Shown: positions 9,186-17,401 of the stretch, piece by piece
Layout: each line of letters opens with the position of its first letter
Numbering within the stretch: the stretch's first letter is position 1
Source: Sphingobium arseniciresistens
Lineage (GTDB): Bacteria > Pseudomonadota > Alphaproteobacteria > Sphingomonadales > Sphingomonadaceae
Assembly (NCBI GenBank): GCA_029167225.1
Contig: JARFNK010000020.1
Coordinates: 1-64,000 of the forward strand
Direction: 5' to 3'
DNA length: 64,000 bases
Notes under the pieces: model-generated
Databases searched by the model: none
What the model was told of the DNA's origin: nothing
Seen by the model: the letters and a program-made list of their open reading frames with translations, nothing else
Translations under genes and position numbers: made by a program

Positions 9186-10158
9186 GGCACGTGCGAGCGA
9201 CAATGAGCAGCAGTGGGAAGACGTTTATCGCTGGGTCGCGGAGCATCCGGCCCATGGCGCCGCTTTCGCCAAGGCCGAGGCAAGCTGGGAGATTTCCGAG
9301 CGTCTGCGCGAGGTTCCCCACATGCTGGGTTGCGACCCCACGTCCTTGGGCGCACTGAGCGACGCGGACGACGATCTCGACGACGAAGTGGACGACGATG
9401 CCAAGGACGCCGCCTTTCGGCCGTTCCGGCGCCTGCCATTCTCCCGCCATATGATGGTGGGGCTGGTTGCGGCCTTCTTCATCGGCATCATCTGCACCGT
9501 CGCCATCCAGTTCGAAAGCGCGGTCGATCGTTACCGCACCGCGATCGGGGAGGAAAAGGTGGTTCATCTGGCGGATGGATCGGTCGTCCACCTCAACACC
9601 GGCACGTCGATAGAGGTTGCCCTGCGCGACGACAGGCGGCTGATCCGGCTGTTGCAGGGCGAGGCACGCTTCGATGTCGCGCACGACAGGAAACGCCCCT
9701 TCCTGGTGACTGCCGGTAGTACGACGGTGCGCGCGGTCGGCACAGCCTTCAACGTGCGCCTGCGTTCCGAACTTACCGAACTGACGATGATCGAGGGCAT
9801 CGTCGCCGTCAGCGACGGGCGCAGCTTCACCCGCCGCGTGCTCGCGGGACAGGCGGCCGCCATTCGCGGCGGCGCGGTCGCCATCACCCCGGTCCAGCCC
9901 AATGTCGTCAACCAGCGCATGGCCTGGCAGGACGGCCATATCGAATTTGAAGGCGACACGCTTGCGCAGGCGGTGGAAGAGTTCAATCGCTACCGCACCG
10001 TCCCGCTGGTGATCGGCGACCCGGCGATCGCGGGCCTGCGCATCGGCGGCACCTTCCGCAACGACGGATCGGAGGATTTCGTCGCGGCGCTGGAGCTGAC
10101 CCTTGGCGTGAAGGCGGTGGCAGGCGACGATTCCGTGCTGCTGGTCGCCGCCAAATAA
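9100..10158 (+). CDS. FecR-like transmembrane anti-sigma regulator
   Basis: 352 residues from a TTG at 9100; no ATG or GTG fits before the conserved N-terminal region (QQWEDVYRWVAEHPAHGAAF), and a TTG at 9115 is an alternative. There is a cytoplasmic N-terminal domain of about 120 residues with an acidic stretch, one membrane segment (MMVGLVAAFFIGIICTVAI), a periplasmic FecR domain (HLADGSVVHLNTGTS, LLQGEARFDVAHD, VGTAFNVR) and a C-terminal STN-like region (GTFRNDGSEDFVAALELTLG). Family role: holds FecI and relays the signal from the receptor's STN domain. It overlaps the sigma gene, consistent with coupled synthesis. Confidence 0.9.
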   Translation: MRIPGLDGRYTSVEARKALEAEAARRFHRARASDNEQQWEDVYRWVAEHPAHGAAFAKAEASWEISERLREVPHMLGCDPTSLGALSDADDDLDDEVDDDAKDAAFRPFRRLPFSRHMMVGLVAAFFIGIICTVAIQFESAVDRYRTAIGEEKVVHLADGSVVHLNTGTSIEVALRDDRRLIRLLQGEARFDVAHDRKRPFLVTAGSTTVRAVGTAFNVRLRSELTELTMIEGIVAVSDGRSFTRRVLAGQAAAIRGGAVAITPVQPNVVNQRMAWQDGHIEFEGDTLAQAVEEFNRYRTVPLVIGDPAIAGLRIGGTFRNDGSEDFVAALELTLGVKAVAGDDSVLLVAAK

Positions 10159-10181
10159 CCCCGCCATATTCTGAACACCCA

Positions 10182-10215
10182 GGTTAGCAGAACCGTCCCG
10201 CCCGTCCGTATCGGC
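10182..10215 (+). promoter_or_regulatory. Predicted ECF-sigma promoter of the MHS transporter
   Basis: GGTTAGCAGAA at 10182-10192, 14 bases, CGTATCGGC at 10207-10215. Both blocks and the spacing match the promoter of the STN receptor exactly. The expected transcript start falls at about 10220-10223, almost on the annotated ATG. Confidence 0.65.
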
Positions 10216-10219
10216 GCAT

Positions 10220-11551
10220 ATGGACATGCAAAGACTGACCGTTTCGACCGACACACGCCAGCGCGCGAGGGGCGACGGGCGCATCCGCTCCATCATCGGC
10301 GGATCGCTGGGCAATCTGGTCGAATGGTATGACTGGTATGTCTATTCCGCCTTCACTCTCTATTTCGCGCCGGTCTTCTTCCCCTCGGACGACAGCACCG
10401 CGCAGCTTCTGAATGCCGCCGCGATCTTTGCCGTGGGCTTCCTCATGCGGCCGCTGGGCGCGTGGATGATGGGGATCTATGCCGATCGCAAGGGACGCAA
10501 GGCAGGACTGACCCTTTCCGTGATGCTGATGGGCAGCGGGTCGATGATGATCGCACTGATCCCCAGCTATGGCAGCATCGGCATGGCGGCGCCGCTGCTC
10601 CTGCTGCTCGCCCGCCTGATGCAGGGTCTGTCGGTGGGCGGCGAATATGGCGCAAGCGCGACCTATCTCTCCGAAATGGCCTCGCCAGGGCATCGCGGCT
10701 TCTTCTCCAGCTTTCAATATGTGACGCTGATCGCCGGCCAACTGCTCGCGCTGTGCGTGCTGTTGCTGCTGCAATCAGTGTTGAGCGAAGACCAGCTCGA
10801 CCTGTGGGGCTGGCGTATCCCCTTTGCGGTCGGCGGGCTGATGGCCGTCACCGTCTTCTATCTGCGCCGTGGGCTGCGCGAGACCGAAGCCTTCGAGGAA
10901 AGCGCGGCGAAGCCAGACCAGGAGAAATCCTCCGGCTGGACGCTTCTGCGTCGTCACCCCAAGCAGGTGCTGATGGTGATGGCGATGACCGCCGGCGGCA
11001 CCCTCGCCTTCTACGCCTATTCCACCTACATGCAGAAATTCCTCGTCAACAGCGCGGGCTTCGGCCGGCAGACATCGACCGCGATCATGGCGTCCGCGCT
11101 GTTCATCTACATGCTGGCCCAGCCGGTGTTCGGCGCGCTTTCCGACCGCATCGGGCGCAAGCCGCTGCTCGTCGGCTTCGGCCTTCTGGGGACGATTTGC
11201 ACCGTGCCGATCTTCACCCGGTTGGAGATCGTCACATCATCCTTCGGCGCCTTCCTGCTCATCATGGCCGGGCTGCTGATCGTCAGCGGCTACACCTCGA
11301 TCAACGCGGTGGTGAAGGCAGAGATGTTCCCCGCCAGCATCCGCGCGCTGGGCGTCGCCCTGCCCTATGCGCTGGCGAACACGCTGTTCGGCGGCACGGC
11401 GGAATATGCCGCGCTGTGGATGAAGCAATCCGGCATGGAGGACGGCTTTTACTGGTACGTCTCCGCCATGATCGGCCTGTCGCTCATCGTCTATCTGTTC
11501 ATGCCGGAAACCCGCACCCATGGCCGCCTGTCGAACAGGGCGCGGCCATGA
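10220..11551 (+). CDS. MFS transporter, metabolite:H+ symporter (MHS) family
   Basis: 443 residues, about 12 membrane helices. The N-terminal block GNLVEWYDWYVYSAF, the loop 2-3 motif IYADRKGRKAG, and MQGLSVGGEYGASATYL are typical of MHS symporters such as KgtP, ProP and ShiA, which import small acids or zwitterions with protons across the inner membrane. Because the predicted promoter places the transcript start near this ATG, the message may be leaderless, or start at the second ATG (10226). Its stop overlaps an ATG in the next reading frame. It probably moves the product of the upstream acylase/dipeptidase steps; the substrate is not identifiable. Confidence 0.88.
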   Translation: MDMQRLTVSTDTRQRARGDGRIRSIIGGSLGNLVEWYDWYVYSAFTLYFAPVFFPSDDSTAQLLNAAAIFAVGFLMRPLGAWMMGIYADRKGRKAGLTLSVMLMGSGSMMIALIPSYGSIGMAAPLLLLLARLMQGLSVGGEYGASATYLSEMASPGHRGFFSSFQYVTLIAGQLLALCVLLLLQSVLSEDQLDLWGWRIPFAVGGLMAVTVFYLRRGLRETEAFEESAAKPDQEKSSGWTLLRRHPKQVLMVMAMTAGGTLAFYAYSTYMQKFLVNSAGFGRQTSTAIMASALFIYMLAQPVFGALSDRIGRKPLLVGFGLLGTICTVPIFTRLEIVTSSFGAFLLIMAGLLIVSGYTSINAVVKAEMFPASIRALGVALPYALANTLFGGTAEYAALWMKQSGMEDGFYWYVSAMIGLSLIVYLFMPETRTHGRLSNRARP

Positions 11552-11601
11552 TTCCCTTCTTCCGTCCTCTCCCGTCCACCCAAGAACAGGAAGCCCACAT
11601 C

Positions 11602-13122
11602 ATGCGTCGTCTTGCCCTCATGCTCAGCTGCGCGCTCGCTCCCTTCGCCGCGATGGCGCAGGACCACCATGGCGCGCCCGAGCCCTCCCCCTCGGCCAAG
11701 CCCCTGCCCTTCACCTCGATGCAGCCCGATCTGTTCGGCGTGGTGGGGTCGCTCTCAAACGCCTGGGGCGATTTCGACAATGACGGCGACCTGGACCTGG
11801 CCGTATCGCTCAAGAGCGGCGAGTTGCGCCTGTATCGCAACGACAATGGTGTCTTCACCAGTATCGGCGCGCAATTGGGCCTGCCGACATCCGGCCGCGA
11901 ACTGCGCGGGCTGAGCTGGGGGGACTATGACGGCGACGGCTGGCTGGACCTGCATGGCGGCGCAACGAGTCCCAAGGAACTGAGCTTCGTATTTCACAAT
12001 GAAGGCGGCAAGGCCTTCAAGGAGATTGCGGCGGAGATCGGCCTGACCGTACCCGGTCGTTCCGCCCGCCAGACGAGCTGGGTCGATTATGACAATGACG
12101 GCGATCTCGACCTCTACGCCACCGATCGCATCGGCGAGAACAAGCTGTTCCGCAACGATGGCGGCAAGTTCACCCAGGTCTTCGTCGGCGCAGGACCGAC
12201 CGACGCCCGACCGACCGTCGGCGCCTGCTGGTTCGACTATGATCGCGACGGCGACCTTGACCTGTTTCTCGCCAACCAGTCCGGCGCGACCGACGCGCTC
12301 TGGCGTAATGACGGCACGTCCTTCACCGATGTCGCGCCGCAGCTGGGCATGGACAGCCCAGGCCGCACCAAGGAAGAGGGCGGCGTCGGCTGCGCTGTCG
12401 GCGACTATGACAATGACGGTTATCTCGACCTGTTCGTACCCAATTACGGCAAGAACGTGCTCTATCACAACAGCCGCGACGGCACCTTCACGAACGTCGC
12501 GCATGAGATGGGCGTGGACTTCGAGAACCACGCCGTCGGCGCGGCATGGGGCGATTATGACAATGACGGCTTCATCGACCTGTCGATCATGTCCTATGAA
12601 GGCCCGGTCGGCCAGCAGGAGCCCAAGAACACGCTGTTGCACAATGAAGGCGGCAAGCGGTTCGTCAACGTGCTGCCGCATGCCAGCCCGCTCAATGCCG
12701 GCGACCACAGCACGCAATGGGTCGACTATAACCGCGACGGCGCGCTCGACCTGTCGATCACCGATGGCTACGGCCCGAAGGGCGGCCACTTCCTGTTCCG
12801 CAACGACCTGCCGAAGAAGTATGCCCGCCGCAGCCTGAGCGTGCTGGTGCTCGACGCCAAGGGGCATTTTACCCGCGCCGGTGCCGAAGTCCGCCTGCTG
12901 GACGCCAAGGGCGCCGTGATCGCCACGCGCCAGCTGAGCACGGGCGACGGCTATAATACCCAAAGCGCCATCCCCGTCACCTTCGGTCTCAAGAGCATGG
13001 CGCCCGTCACCGTCGAAGTGACATTCATGGCCAAGGGCGGACGAAAGATCCAGAAAGTCGCGAAGGTCAGTCCGCAGAGCTATTCCGGCAAATCCCTGAT
13101 CGTAAAGCAGCTCGCCGACTAA
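11602..13122 (+). CDS. Exported FG-GAP/VCBS-repeat protein with ASPIC/UnbV-like C-terminus (CRTAC1-like)
   Basis: 506 residues from the ATG at 11602, which starts a signal peptide (RRLALMLSCALAPFAAMA) and has AGGAAG upstream; an ATG at 11548 overlaps the transporter stop and is a possible coupled start. At least six calcium-type repeats of the form DYDNDGDLDL follow, making an integrin-alpha-like beta-propeller. The last ~90 residues (GAEVRLLDAKG, LSTGDGYNTQSA, FGLKS) resemble the ASPIC/UnbV domain. Likely periplasmic or surface ligand-binding. It is co-transcribed with the transporter. No enzymatic motif was seen, and the biological role is unknown. Confidence 0.82.
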   Translation: MRRLALMLSCALAPFAAMAQDHHGAPEPSPSAKPLPFTSMQPDLFGVVGSLSNAWGDFDNDGDLDLAVSLKSGELRLYRNDNGVFTSIGAQLGLPTSGRELRGLSWGDYDGDGWLDLHGGATSPKELSFVFHNEGGKAFKEIAAEIGLTVPGRSARQTSWVDYDNDGDLDLYATDRIGENKLFRNDGGKFTQVFVGAGPTDARPTVGACWFDYDRDGDLDLFLANQSGATDALWRNDGTSFTDVAPQLGMDSPGRTKEEGGVGCAVGDYDNDGYLDLFVPNYGKNVLYHNSRDGTFTNVAHEMGVDFENHAVGAAWGDYDNDGFIDLSIMSYEGPVGQQEPKNTLLHNEGGKRFVNVLPHASPLNAGDHSTQWVDYNRDGALDLSITDGYGPKGGHFLFRNDLPKKYARRSLSVLVLDAKGHFTRAGAEVRLLDAKGAVIATRQLSTGDGYNTQSAIPVTFGLKSMAPVTVEVTFMAKGGRKIQKVAKVSPQSYSGKSLIVKQLAD

Positions 13123-13150
13123 GAGTCCCCAAGGCACCCGAACAAGATGA

Positions 13151-13183
13151 TGTATCCGGTCCACCATTGACGGACCGGATACA
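13151..13183 (+). terminator. Hairpin terminator after the VCBS gene
   Basis: Perfect 12-bp stem TGTATCCGGTCC with its complement, 9-base loop, 28 bp after the stop. There is no clear T-run. Confidence 0.55.
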
Positions 13184-13191
13184 TAACGGGC

Positions 13192-13220
13192 TTGCACATT
13201 GTCACATCCCTACCTATCCA
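13192..13220 (+). promoter_or_regulatory. Possible sigma-70 promoter of the riboswitch transcript
   Basis: TTGCAC, 17-base spacer, TATCCA. The start would lie near 13227, about 40 bases before the cobalamin aptamer. Position and spacing are good; the -10 match is partial. Confidence 0.4.
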
Positions 13221-13266
13221 GCATTCGCCTGCTACGTAACGTTCCGTTGCGACGCTGGCGAATGAT

Positions 13267-13491
13267 CGCGTCGGTTCCCCGAAAGGGGATTAAAACGGGA
13301 ATGCGGTGCGGATGGCGCAATCCACCCTAGTCCGCAGCTGTCCCTGCAACTGTAAGTGGCGAGCGCGATGTACAGGTACGGCCGGGAAAGTGCCCGAGCC
13401 GTCAGCCACTGGGCCGGACGCTAAATCCTGCGAGGCCTGGGAAGGCCGTGCATCAAGCGATGACCCGCGAGCCAGGAGACCTGCCGGCGTC
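13267..13491 (+). promoter_or_regulatory. Cobalamin (AdoCbl-type) riboswitch
   Basis: The classical landmarks appear in order: an opening strand near CGCGTCGGTTCC, GGGAATGCGGTGCGGAT with the complementary ATCC, CTGTCCCTGCAACTGTAA, the B12 box GCCACTG at 13405-13411, and the closing GAGCCAGGAGACCTGCC followed by GGCGTC that can pair with the start. The family shuts off expression when cobalamin is plentiful. About 180 bases separate the aptamer from the receptor ATG; there CGGCAGGGGC (13559-13568) can pair with GCCCCTGCCG (13637-13646), just before the ribosome site. It controls the TonB receptor that follows. Confidence 0.92.
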
Positions 13492-13674
13492 TGGTCGCTC
13501 TTGCCCTGGCCCAGGGGATGGCCGAGGCACGGTGAATTCCGTCTGAGCGACGAAGGAGCGGCAGGGGCCGCATCGGTTCGTGTGACGGGCGCTGCTGGCG
13601 TGCGCCCGTTCGCGCGCCGACCGTTCGTGGCGGCACGCCCCTGCCGGCAGTCGCTTGACGCCGGGGGAAAAGAC

Positions 13675-15726
13675 ATGACCACATTGAAGACCGCACGTTT
13701 CATGCTGCTAGGCCTCACGGCCGGATGGACCATTGGCCTCCATGGCATCGCACAGGCGCAGGAGGCAGACGCCGTTACCGTTGAAACGGGACCGGAAGCC
13801 GAACCGAATAGCGATATCGTCATCTTCGGGCGCGGCGAGGCCAAGATCGGCATCGCCCATGCCGCAAGCGAGGGCACGGTGGCCGGCGCCGACCTGCTAG
13901 TGCGTCCGCTACTACGCGTCGCCGAACTGCTGGAGGCCGTGCCGGGCATGATTGCCGCCCAGCATTCGGGCAGTGGCAAGGCCAATCAATATTTCCTGCG
14001 GGGCTTCAATCTCGATCACGGATCGGACTTCACCACCTATATCGACGGCGTGCAGATGAACCTGCGCACCCATGGCCATGGCCAGGGCTATCTCGACCTC
14101 AACGGCCTGATCCCGGAGATCGTCGCGCGGGAGGATTATCGCAAGGGCCCCTATCGCGCCGATGGCGGCGACTTCGCCCTCGCAGGTGCCGCCTACATGA
14201 CCACGATCGACCGGTTCGACCGGCCGTGGGCCTCGATCGAGGCCGGTTCCTATGGCTGGCGGCGGGCCGCGGCGGGCGGCACCGTCCCGGCCGGCGGCGG
14301 CGAACTGACGCTCGTGGCGCAGGCCAAGGCCTATGACGGGCCATGGGAGCAGCCGGAGCATCTGCGCCATCTTTCGGGCTTCGGCAAATATCGGGTGGAA
14401 ACCGGCGCGGGCCTGCTCAACGTCAGCGTGCACGGCTATCGCGGCACCTGGCGGCCGACCGAGCAAATTCCCGAACGGATCATCGGATCGGACATCTGCA
14501 AGGATCGCTTCTGCTCGCCCGATCCCTCCGCGCGCGGCGAGACGACCCGGCTGATCGCCAATATCGGGCTGGATGGCACGGACTGGCGCGGCAACATCTA
14601 TGGCCAATATTATGACTGGTCGATGTATTCCAACCCGACCTATGCCAATGCCGACGGCACCAGCGCCCAGATCCGCCAGTTCGATCGCCGCGCGATCTTC
14701 GGCGCGAAGGGCGAGAAGAACTGGGCCATTTCCCCTGCCCTGCAGATCACCCTCGGAACGGACAACCGTTATGACGATATCGCCAATGTCGGCGTGTACC
14801 GCACGGCGAACCGCGCCTTCGTAGATTCTCTCGGCGCCTTCAAGGTGCAGGAACTCTCGACATCCCTTTATGGCGAGGCGACGTGGAAGCCGGTCGACGG
14901 CCTGCGGTTGATCGGCGGCGTGCGCGGCGACTATTATCATTATGACGTGAGCGCGAAGGACGCAGCGGCGGCAGCGCTGGGGGAAGGCAGCGGCAATGAC
15001 GCCATCTTCTCGCCAAAAGCGTCCCTCGCCTACACGCCGACACCACAGCTCGAGCTATATGCGAGCTGGGGACGCGGCTTTCATTCCAATGATGTACGTG
15101 GCGCGGTTAACGTCGATTCTCCGGTGCCGACGCTTGTGCGGGGCACCGGCAAGGAACTGGGCGCGCGCTTCCAGCTTCCCCACCTCTCCTTCACCGCCAC
15201 CTATTGGTGGCTGAATGTCGGCAGCGAATTGCGCTTCGTCGGGGATTCCAACGCGGTCGAGCCATCGGGTGCCAGCCGTCGGCATGGCTATGAGCTGGTC
15301 GCGTTCTGGCGGCCGGCCACATGGCTTGCGATCGACGGCAACTACACCGCCAGCCATGCCCGCTACGACAATGGCGATCATATCCCCAACGCCTTCGAGA
15401 ATGCCGCGTCGGTCGGCGCGGCCGTGATCCTCGATCACTGGGAAGCGAGCGCGCGCATGCGTCACCTTGGTCCCTATCCGCTGATCGAGGACAACAGCGC
15501 CCGCGACAAGGGCAGCACCGTCATCAACGTGCGCGGCGCCTGGAAAGGCACGCGGCTGGAAATCTATGGCGAGGTGCTGAACCTCTTCGACAGCCGCGAC
15601 CGGGACATCGCCTATTATTATGAATCCTACATCCCTGCGTTCGACACCAATGGTCCGGTCGAAGGACGGCTGAGCCGCGTGGTGGAACCGCGCACCTTCA
15701 GGATCGGCACCAAGCTTCGGTTCTGA
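13675..15726 (+). CDS. TonB-dependent receptor under cobalamin riboswitch control (cobalamin/cobalt uptake candidate)
   Basis: 683 residues from the ATG at 13675, with GGGGGAAA upstream and a signal peptide (LLGLTAGWTIGLHGIAQA). There is a plug domain of about 130 residues (RVAELLEAVPGMIAAQ, FLRGFNLDHGSDFTTYIDG, with the unusual LRTHGHGQGYLDLNG) and a barrel ending TFRIGTKLRF. No STN domain. The riboswitch argues for cobalamin or a cobalt compound as cargo, but the plug is not obviously BtuB-like and its histidine-rich block could bind a metal. The gene converges on a heavy-metal efflux operon, which fits cobalt or nickel homeostasis. Cargo remains an inference. Confidence 0.85.
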   Translation: MTTLKTARFMLLGLTAGWTIGLHGIAQAQEADAVTVETGPEAEPNSDIVIFGRGEAKIGIAHAASEGTVAGADLLVRPLLRVAELLEAVPGMIAAQHSGSGKANQYFLRGFNLDHGSDFTTYIDGVQMNLRTHGHGQGYLDLNGLIPEIVAREDYRKGPYRADGGDFALAGAAYMTTIDRFDRPWASIEAGSYGWRRAAAGGTVPAGGGELTLVAQAKAYDGPWEQPEHLRHLSGFGKYRVETGAGLLNVSVHGYRGTWRPTEQIPERIIGSDICKDRFCSPDPSARGETTRLIANIGLDGTDWRGNIYGQYYDWSMYSNPTYANADGTSAQIRQFDRRAIFGAKGEKNWAISPALQITLGTDNRYDDIANVGVYRTANRAFVDSLGAFKVQELSTSLYGEATWKPVDGLRLIGGVRGDYYHYDVSAKDAAAAALGEGSGNDAIFSPKASLAYTPTPQLELYASWGRGFHSNDVRGAVNVDSPVPTLVRGTGKELGARFQLPHLSFTATYWWLNVGSELRFVGDSNAVEPSGASRRHGYELVAFWRPATWLAIDGNYTASHARYDNGDHIPNAFENAASVGAAVILDHWEASARMRHLGPYPLIEDNSARDKGSTVINVRGAWKGTRLEIYGEVLNLFDSRDRDIAYYYESYIPAFDTNGPVEGRLSRVVEPRTFRIGTKLRF

Positions 15727-15737
15727 CGCCGGATGCA

Positions 15738-15763
15738 CGGGGCTGGCCTGCAGGTCAGCCCCG
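15738..15763. terminator. Hairpin terminator between convergent genes
   Basis: CGGGGCTGGCC pairs with GGTCAGCCCCG (one G-T pair) around a TGCA loop, just after the receptor stop and facing the efflux operon end. Confidence 0.55.
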
Positions 15764-15842
15764 GAATTACGCCTGAGGTCGTCACGAAAGGCCCGGCCAC
15801 AAAATGTTGAAAATGCACGCCAGCTGACACCGTTTCCGGCGA

Positions 15843-17105
15843 TCAGTCGGTATGATCCTCGCTCGCCGTCCAGATATCATGCGCGTCGATCCGCAGCTTC
15901 AGGATGGCGCGCAACAGGTCGCTGCGCGCCTCGATCTCCCGCCGCCGCGCCTCGGTCGCCTGGCGCTGCGCCAAAAGGCTGTCGGCTAGGTCGATCGCGC
16001 CCAGCGTATAGCCACGGTCGGTACGGGTCGCCGCCGCCGAGGCACTGGCGGCAGAGCGCTGCATGCTGGCCCACACGGCCTGACGGGCGCGGACGTTCGA
16101 CAAATCCGCTGCGGCAACCGCCTCCACCTCGCGCCGGATGCGCGCCATGTCCAGTTGTGCGGCCTGCGCCTCGGCACTGGCATGGTCGCTCGTGGCCTTG
16201 CGATTGCCGCCGCCCAGAGGGATGGAGGCCACGACACCAACACCACGCTCCATGCCGCCGCGCTCGCTGAACAGCCGGACGCCCAGCGAAGGATCGGGCA
16301 TCCTGTCCGCTCGCGCGCGCCGGGCAAGGACGGCCAGGCGCTCCGCCTCTCGCTCGGCCGCGCGGATTTCATGGCTGCGCCCGATCACATGGTCGCGCAG
16401 TCCCTCGACATCTTCCACCGGCATCACCGGATCGGCCATGTCCGGCGCCTCCTGAGGCAATGGCACGTCGGGGAAGATCATTATGAGCTTCGCCCGTGCC
16501 TCTTCCCGCTGGGCGCGTGAGACCTCTGCCTGCGCCTGCGCCATGGCGAGCGCGCTCTCCGCCTGATCGACATCCAGCATCGCCGCGTCGCGCAGTTGCG
16601 CCCGCCGGCTGACCGCGTGCAGCGATCGCTCCAGGCTCTCGGCCGTGAGCAAGTCATTGCGGTGGAGCGCACTCGCGGTCAACCAGTCATGCCACAGGTC
16701 GGAGAAGGTCAGCGCGGTCTGGTGCCGGACGTCCTCCATCATGTTGTGCGCCACCGCTACGCCCAGCGCGCCTGCCTGCCGATCCATGCTTGCCTTCCCC
16801 GGCAGCCGGATCTGGCGGGTGATGTTCGCGTCGAACTCGCCATAGTCGCCCTCGCGATCGACCGAGCGGCGCGATACCGTGCCCTGCAGGGTGAATTCAT
16901 GGCTGCCCCGGCGCAGCATCTGTTCCTGCGCGCGGGCGGACTGGACCCGCGCCTGCGCGGCGGACACGGCAGGATGATTGTCCAGCGCCTGGATGACGAC
17001 CTCATCGGGAGGGAGGTCCGGGCGCTGCGCCGATACCGGCAGGCACGGCAAAAGGATCACGGGCAGCGCGATGCTGGCGAGCAGCAGGATCTTGCGAAGG
17101 CTCAT
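15843..17105 (-). CDS. czcC: TolC-family outer-membrane factor of a heavy-metal efflux pump (CzcC-like)
   Basis: 420 residues from the ATG at 17105, which overlaps the DUF3240 stop (ATGA) and begins a signal peptide (SLRKILLLASIALPVILLPCLPVSAQ). A longer upstream frame lacks sense and is rejected. Two outer-membrane-efflux repeats rich in alanine, arginine and glutamate (long helices) are visible, with LPGKASMDRQAG and SIPLGGGNRKATSDHASAEAQ typical of CzcC/CusC relatives. It forms the exit duct for the RND pump encoded upstream in the same operon. It is last in the operon and ends against a convergent riboswitch-controlled receptor. Confidence 0.85.
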   Translation of the reverse strand: MSLRKILLLASIALPVILLPCLPVSAQRPDLPPDEVVIQALDNHPAVSAAQARVQSARAQEQMLRRGSHEFTLQGTVSRRSVDREGDYGEFDANITRQIRLPGKASMDRQAGALGVAVAHNMMEDVRHQTALTFSDLWHDWLTASALHRNDLLTAESLERSLHAVSRRAQLRDAAMLDVDQAESALAMAQAQAEVSRAQREEARAKLIMIFPDVPLPQEAPDMADPVMPVEDVEGLRDHVIGRSHEIRAAEREAERLAVLARRARADRMPDPSLGVRLFSERGGMERGVGVVASIPLGGGNRKATSDHASAEAQAAQLDMARIRREVEAVAAADLSNVRARQAVWASMQRSAASASAAATRTDRGYTLGAIDLADSLLAQRQATEARRREIEARSDLLRAILKLRIDAHDIWTASEDHTD

Positions 17106-17401
17106 CCGATCCGCCCCCGCCGCGCGATGGCGACCGTCTGCCAGCGGACCGGGAAGCCACGCCGTGACGCTTCCACCGCCGCGACGAGCCCATCCACCGC
17201 ATCTTCCCGCGCGACGAGGTCGATCGCCGAGCGCCGCAGGGCGCCGCGCACCTGTTCTCCCGCGCCGGCATCGCCGAAGTCGCGGCCATGCACCTCTTCG
17301 TCGCGCAGGTGGATCGGCTCGGTCGTGGCCGAGCGCAGTGCTTCCGCCAGGATCTGGCGATCGGCGGCGGCGCAATAGAAGGTAAGCAGCATTTCAGGCA
17401 T
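17102..17401 (-). CDS. DUF3240 small protein of the metal efflux operon
   Basis: 99 residues if started at the ATG at 17401; ATGs at 17416 and 17392 are alternatives, all overlapping or abutting the czcA stop. The start MLLTFYCAAADRQILAEAL, and VHGRDFGDAGAGEQVRG, match the DUF3240 family found between czcA and czcC genes in proteobacteria. The fold resembles P-II-like small regulatory proteins (inference). It is probably cytoplasmic and might modulate the pump; no function is established that I can cite. It is translationally coupled on both sides. Confidence 0.7.
   Translation of the reverse strand: MPEMLLTFYCAAADRQILAEALRSATTEPIHLRDEEVHGRDFGDAGAGEQVRGALRRSAIDLVAREDAVDGLVAAVEASRRGFPVRWQTVAIARRGRIG

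Noticed and set aside
10462-13122. An 886-codon frame that would fuse sequence inside the transporter to the VCBS protein
   Set aside because: The first ~360 codons are an out-of-frame shadow of the transporter. The real gene starts at its signal peptide at 11602.
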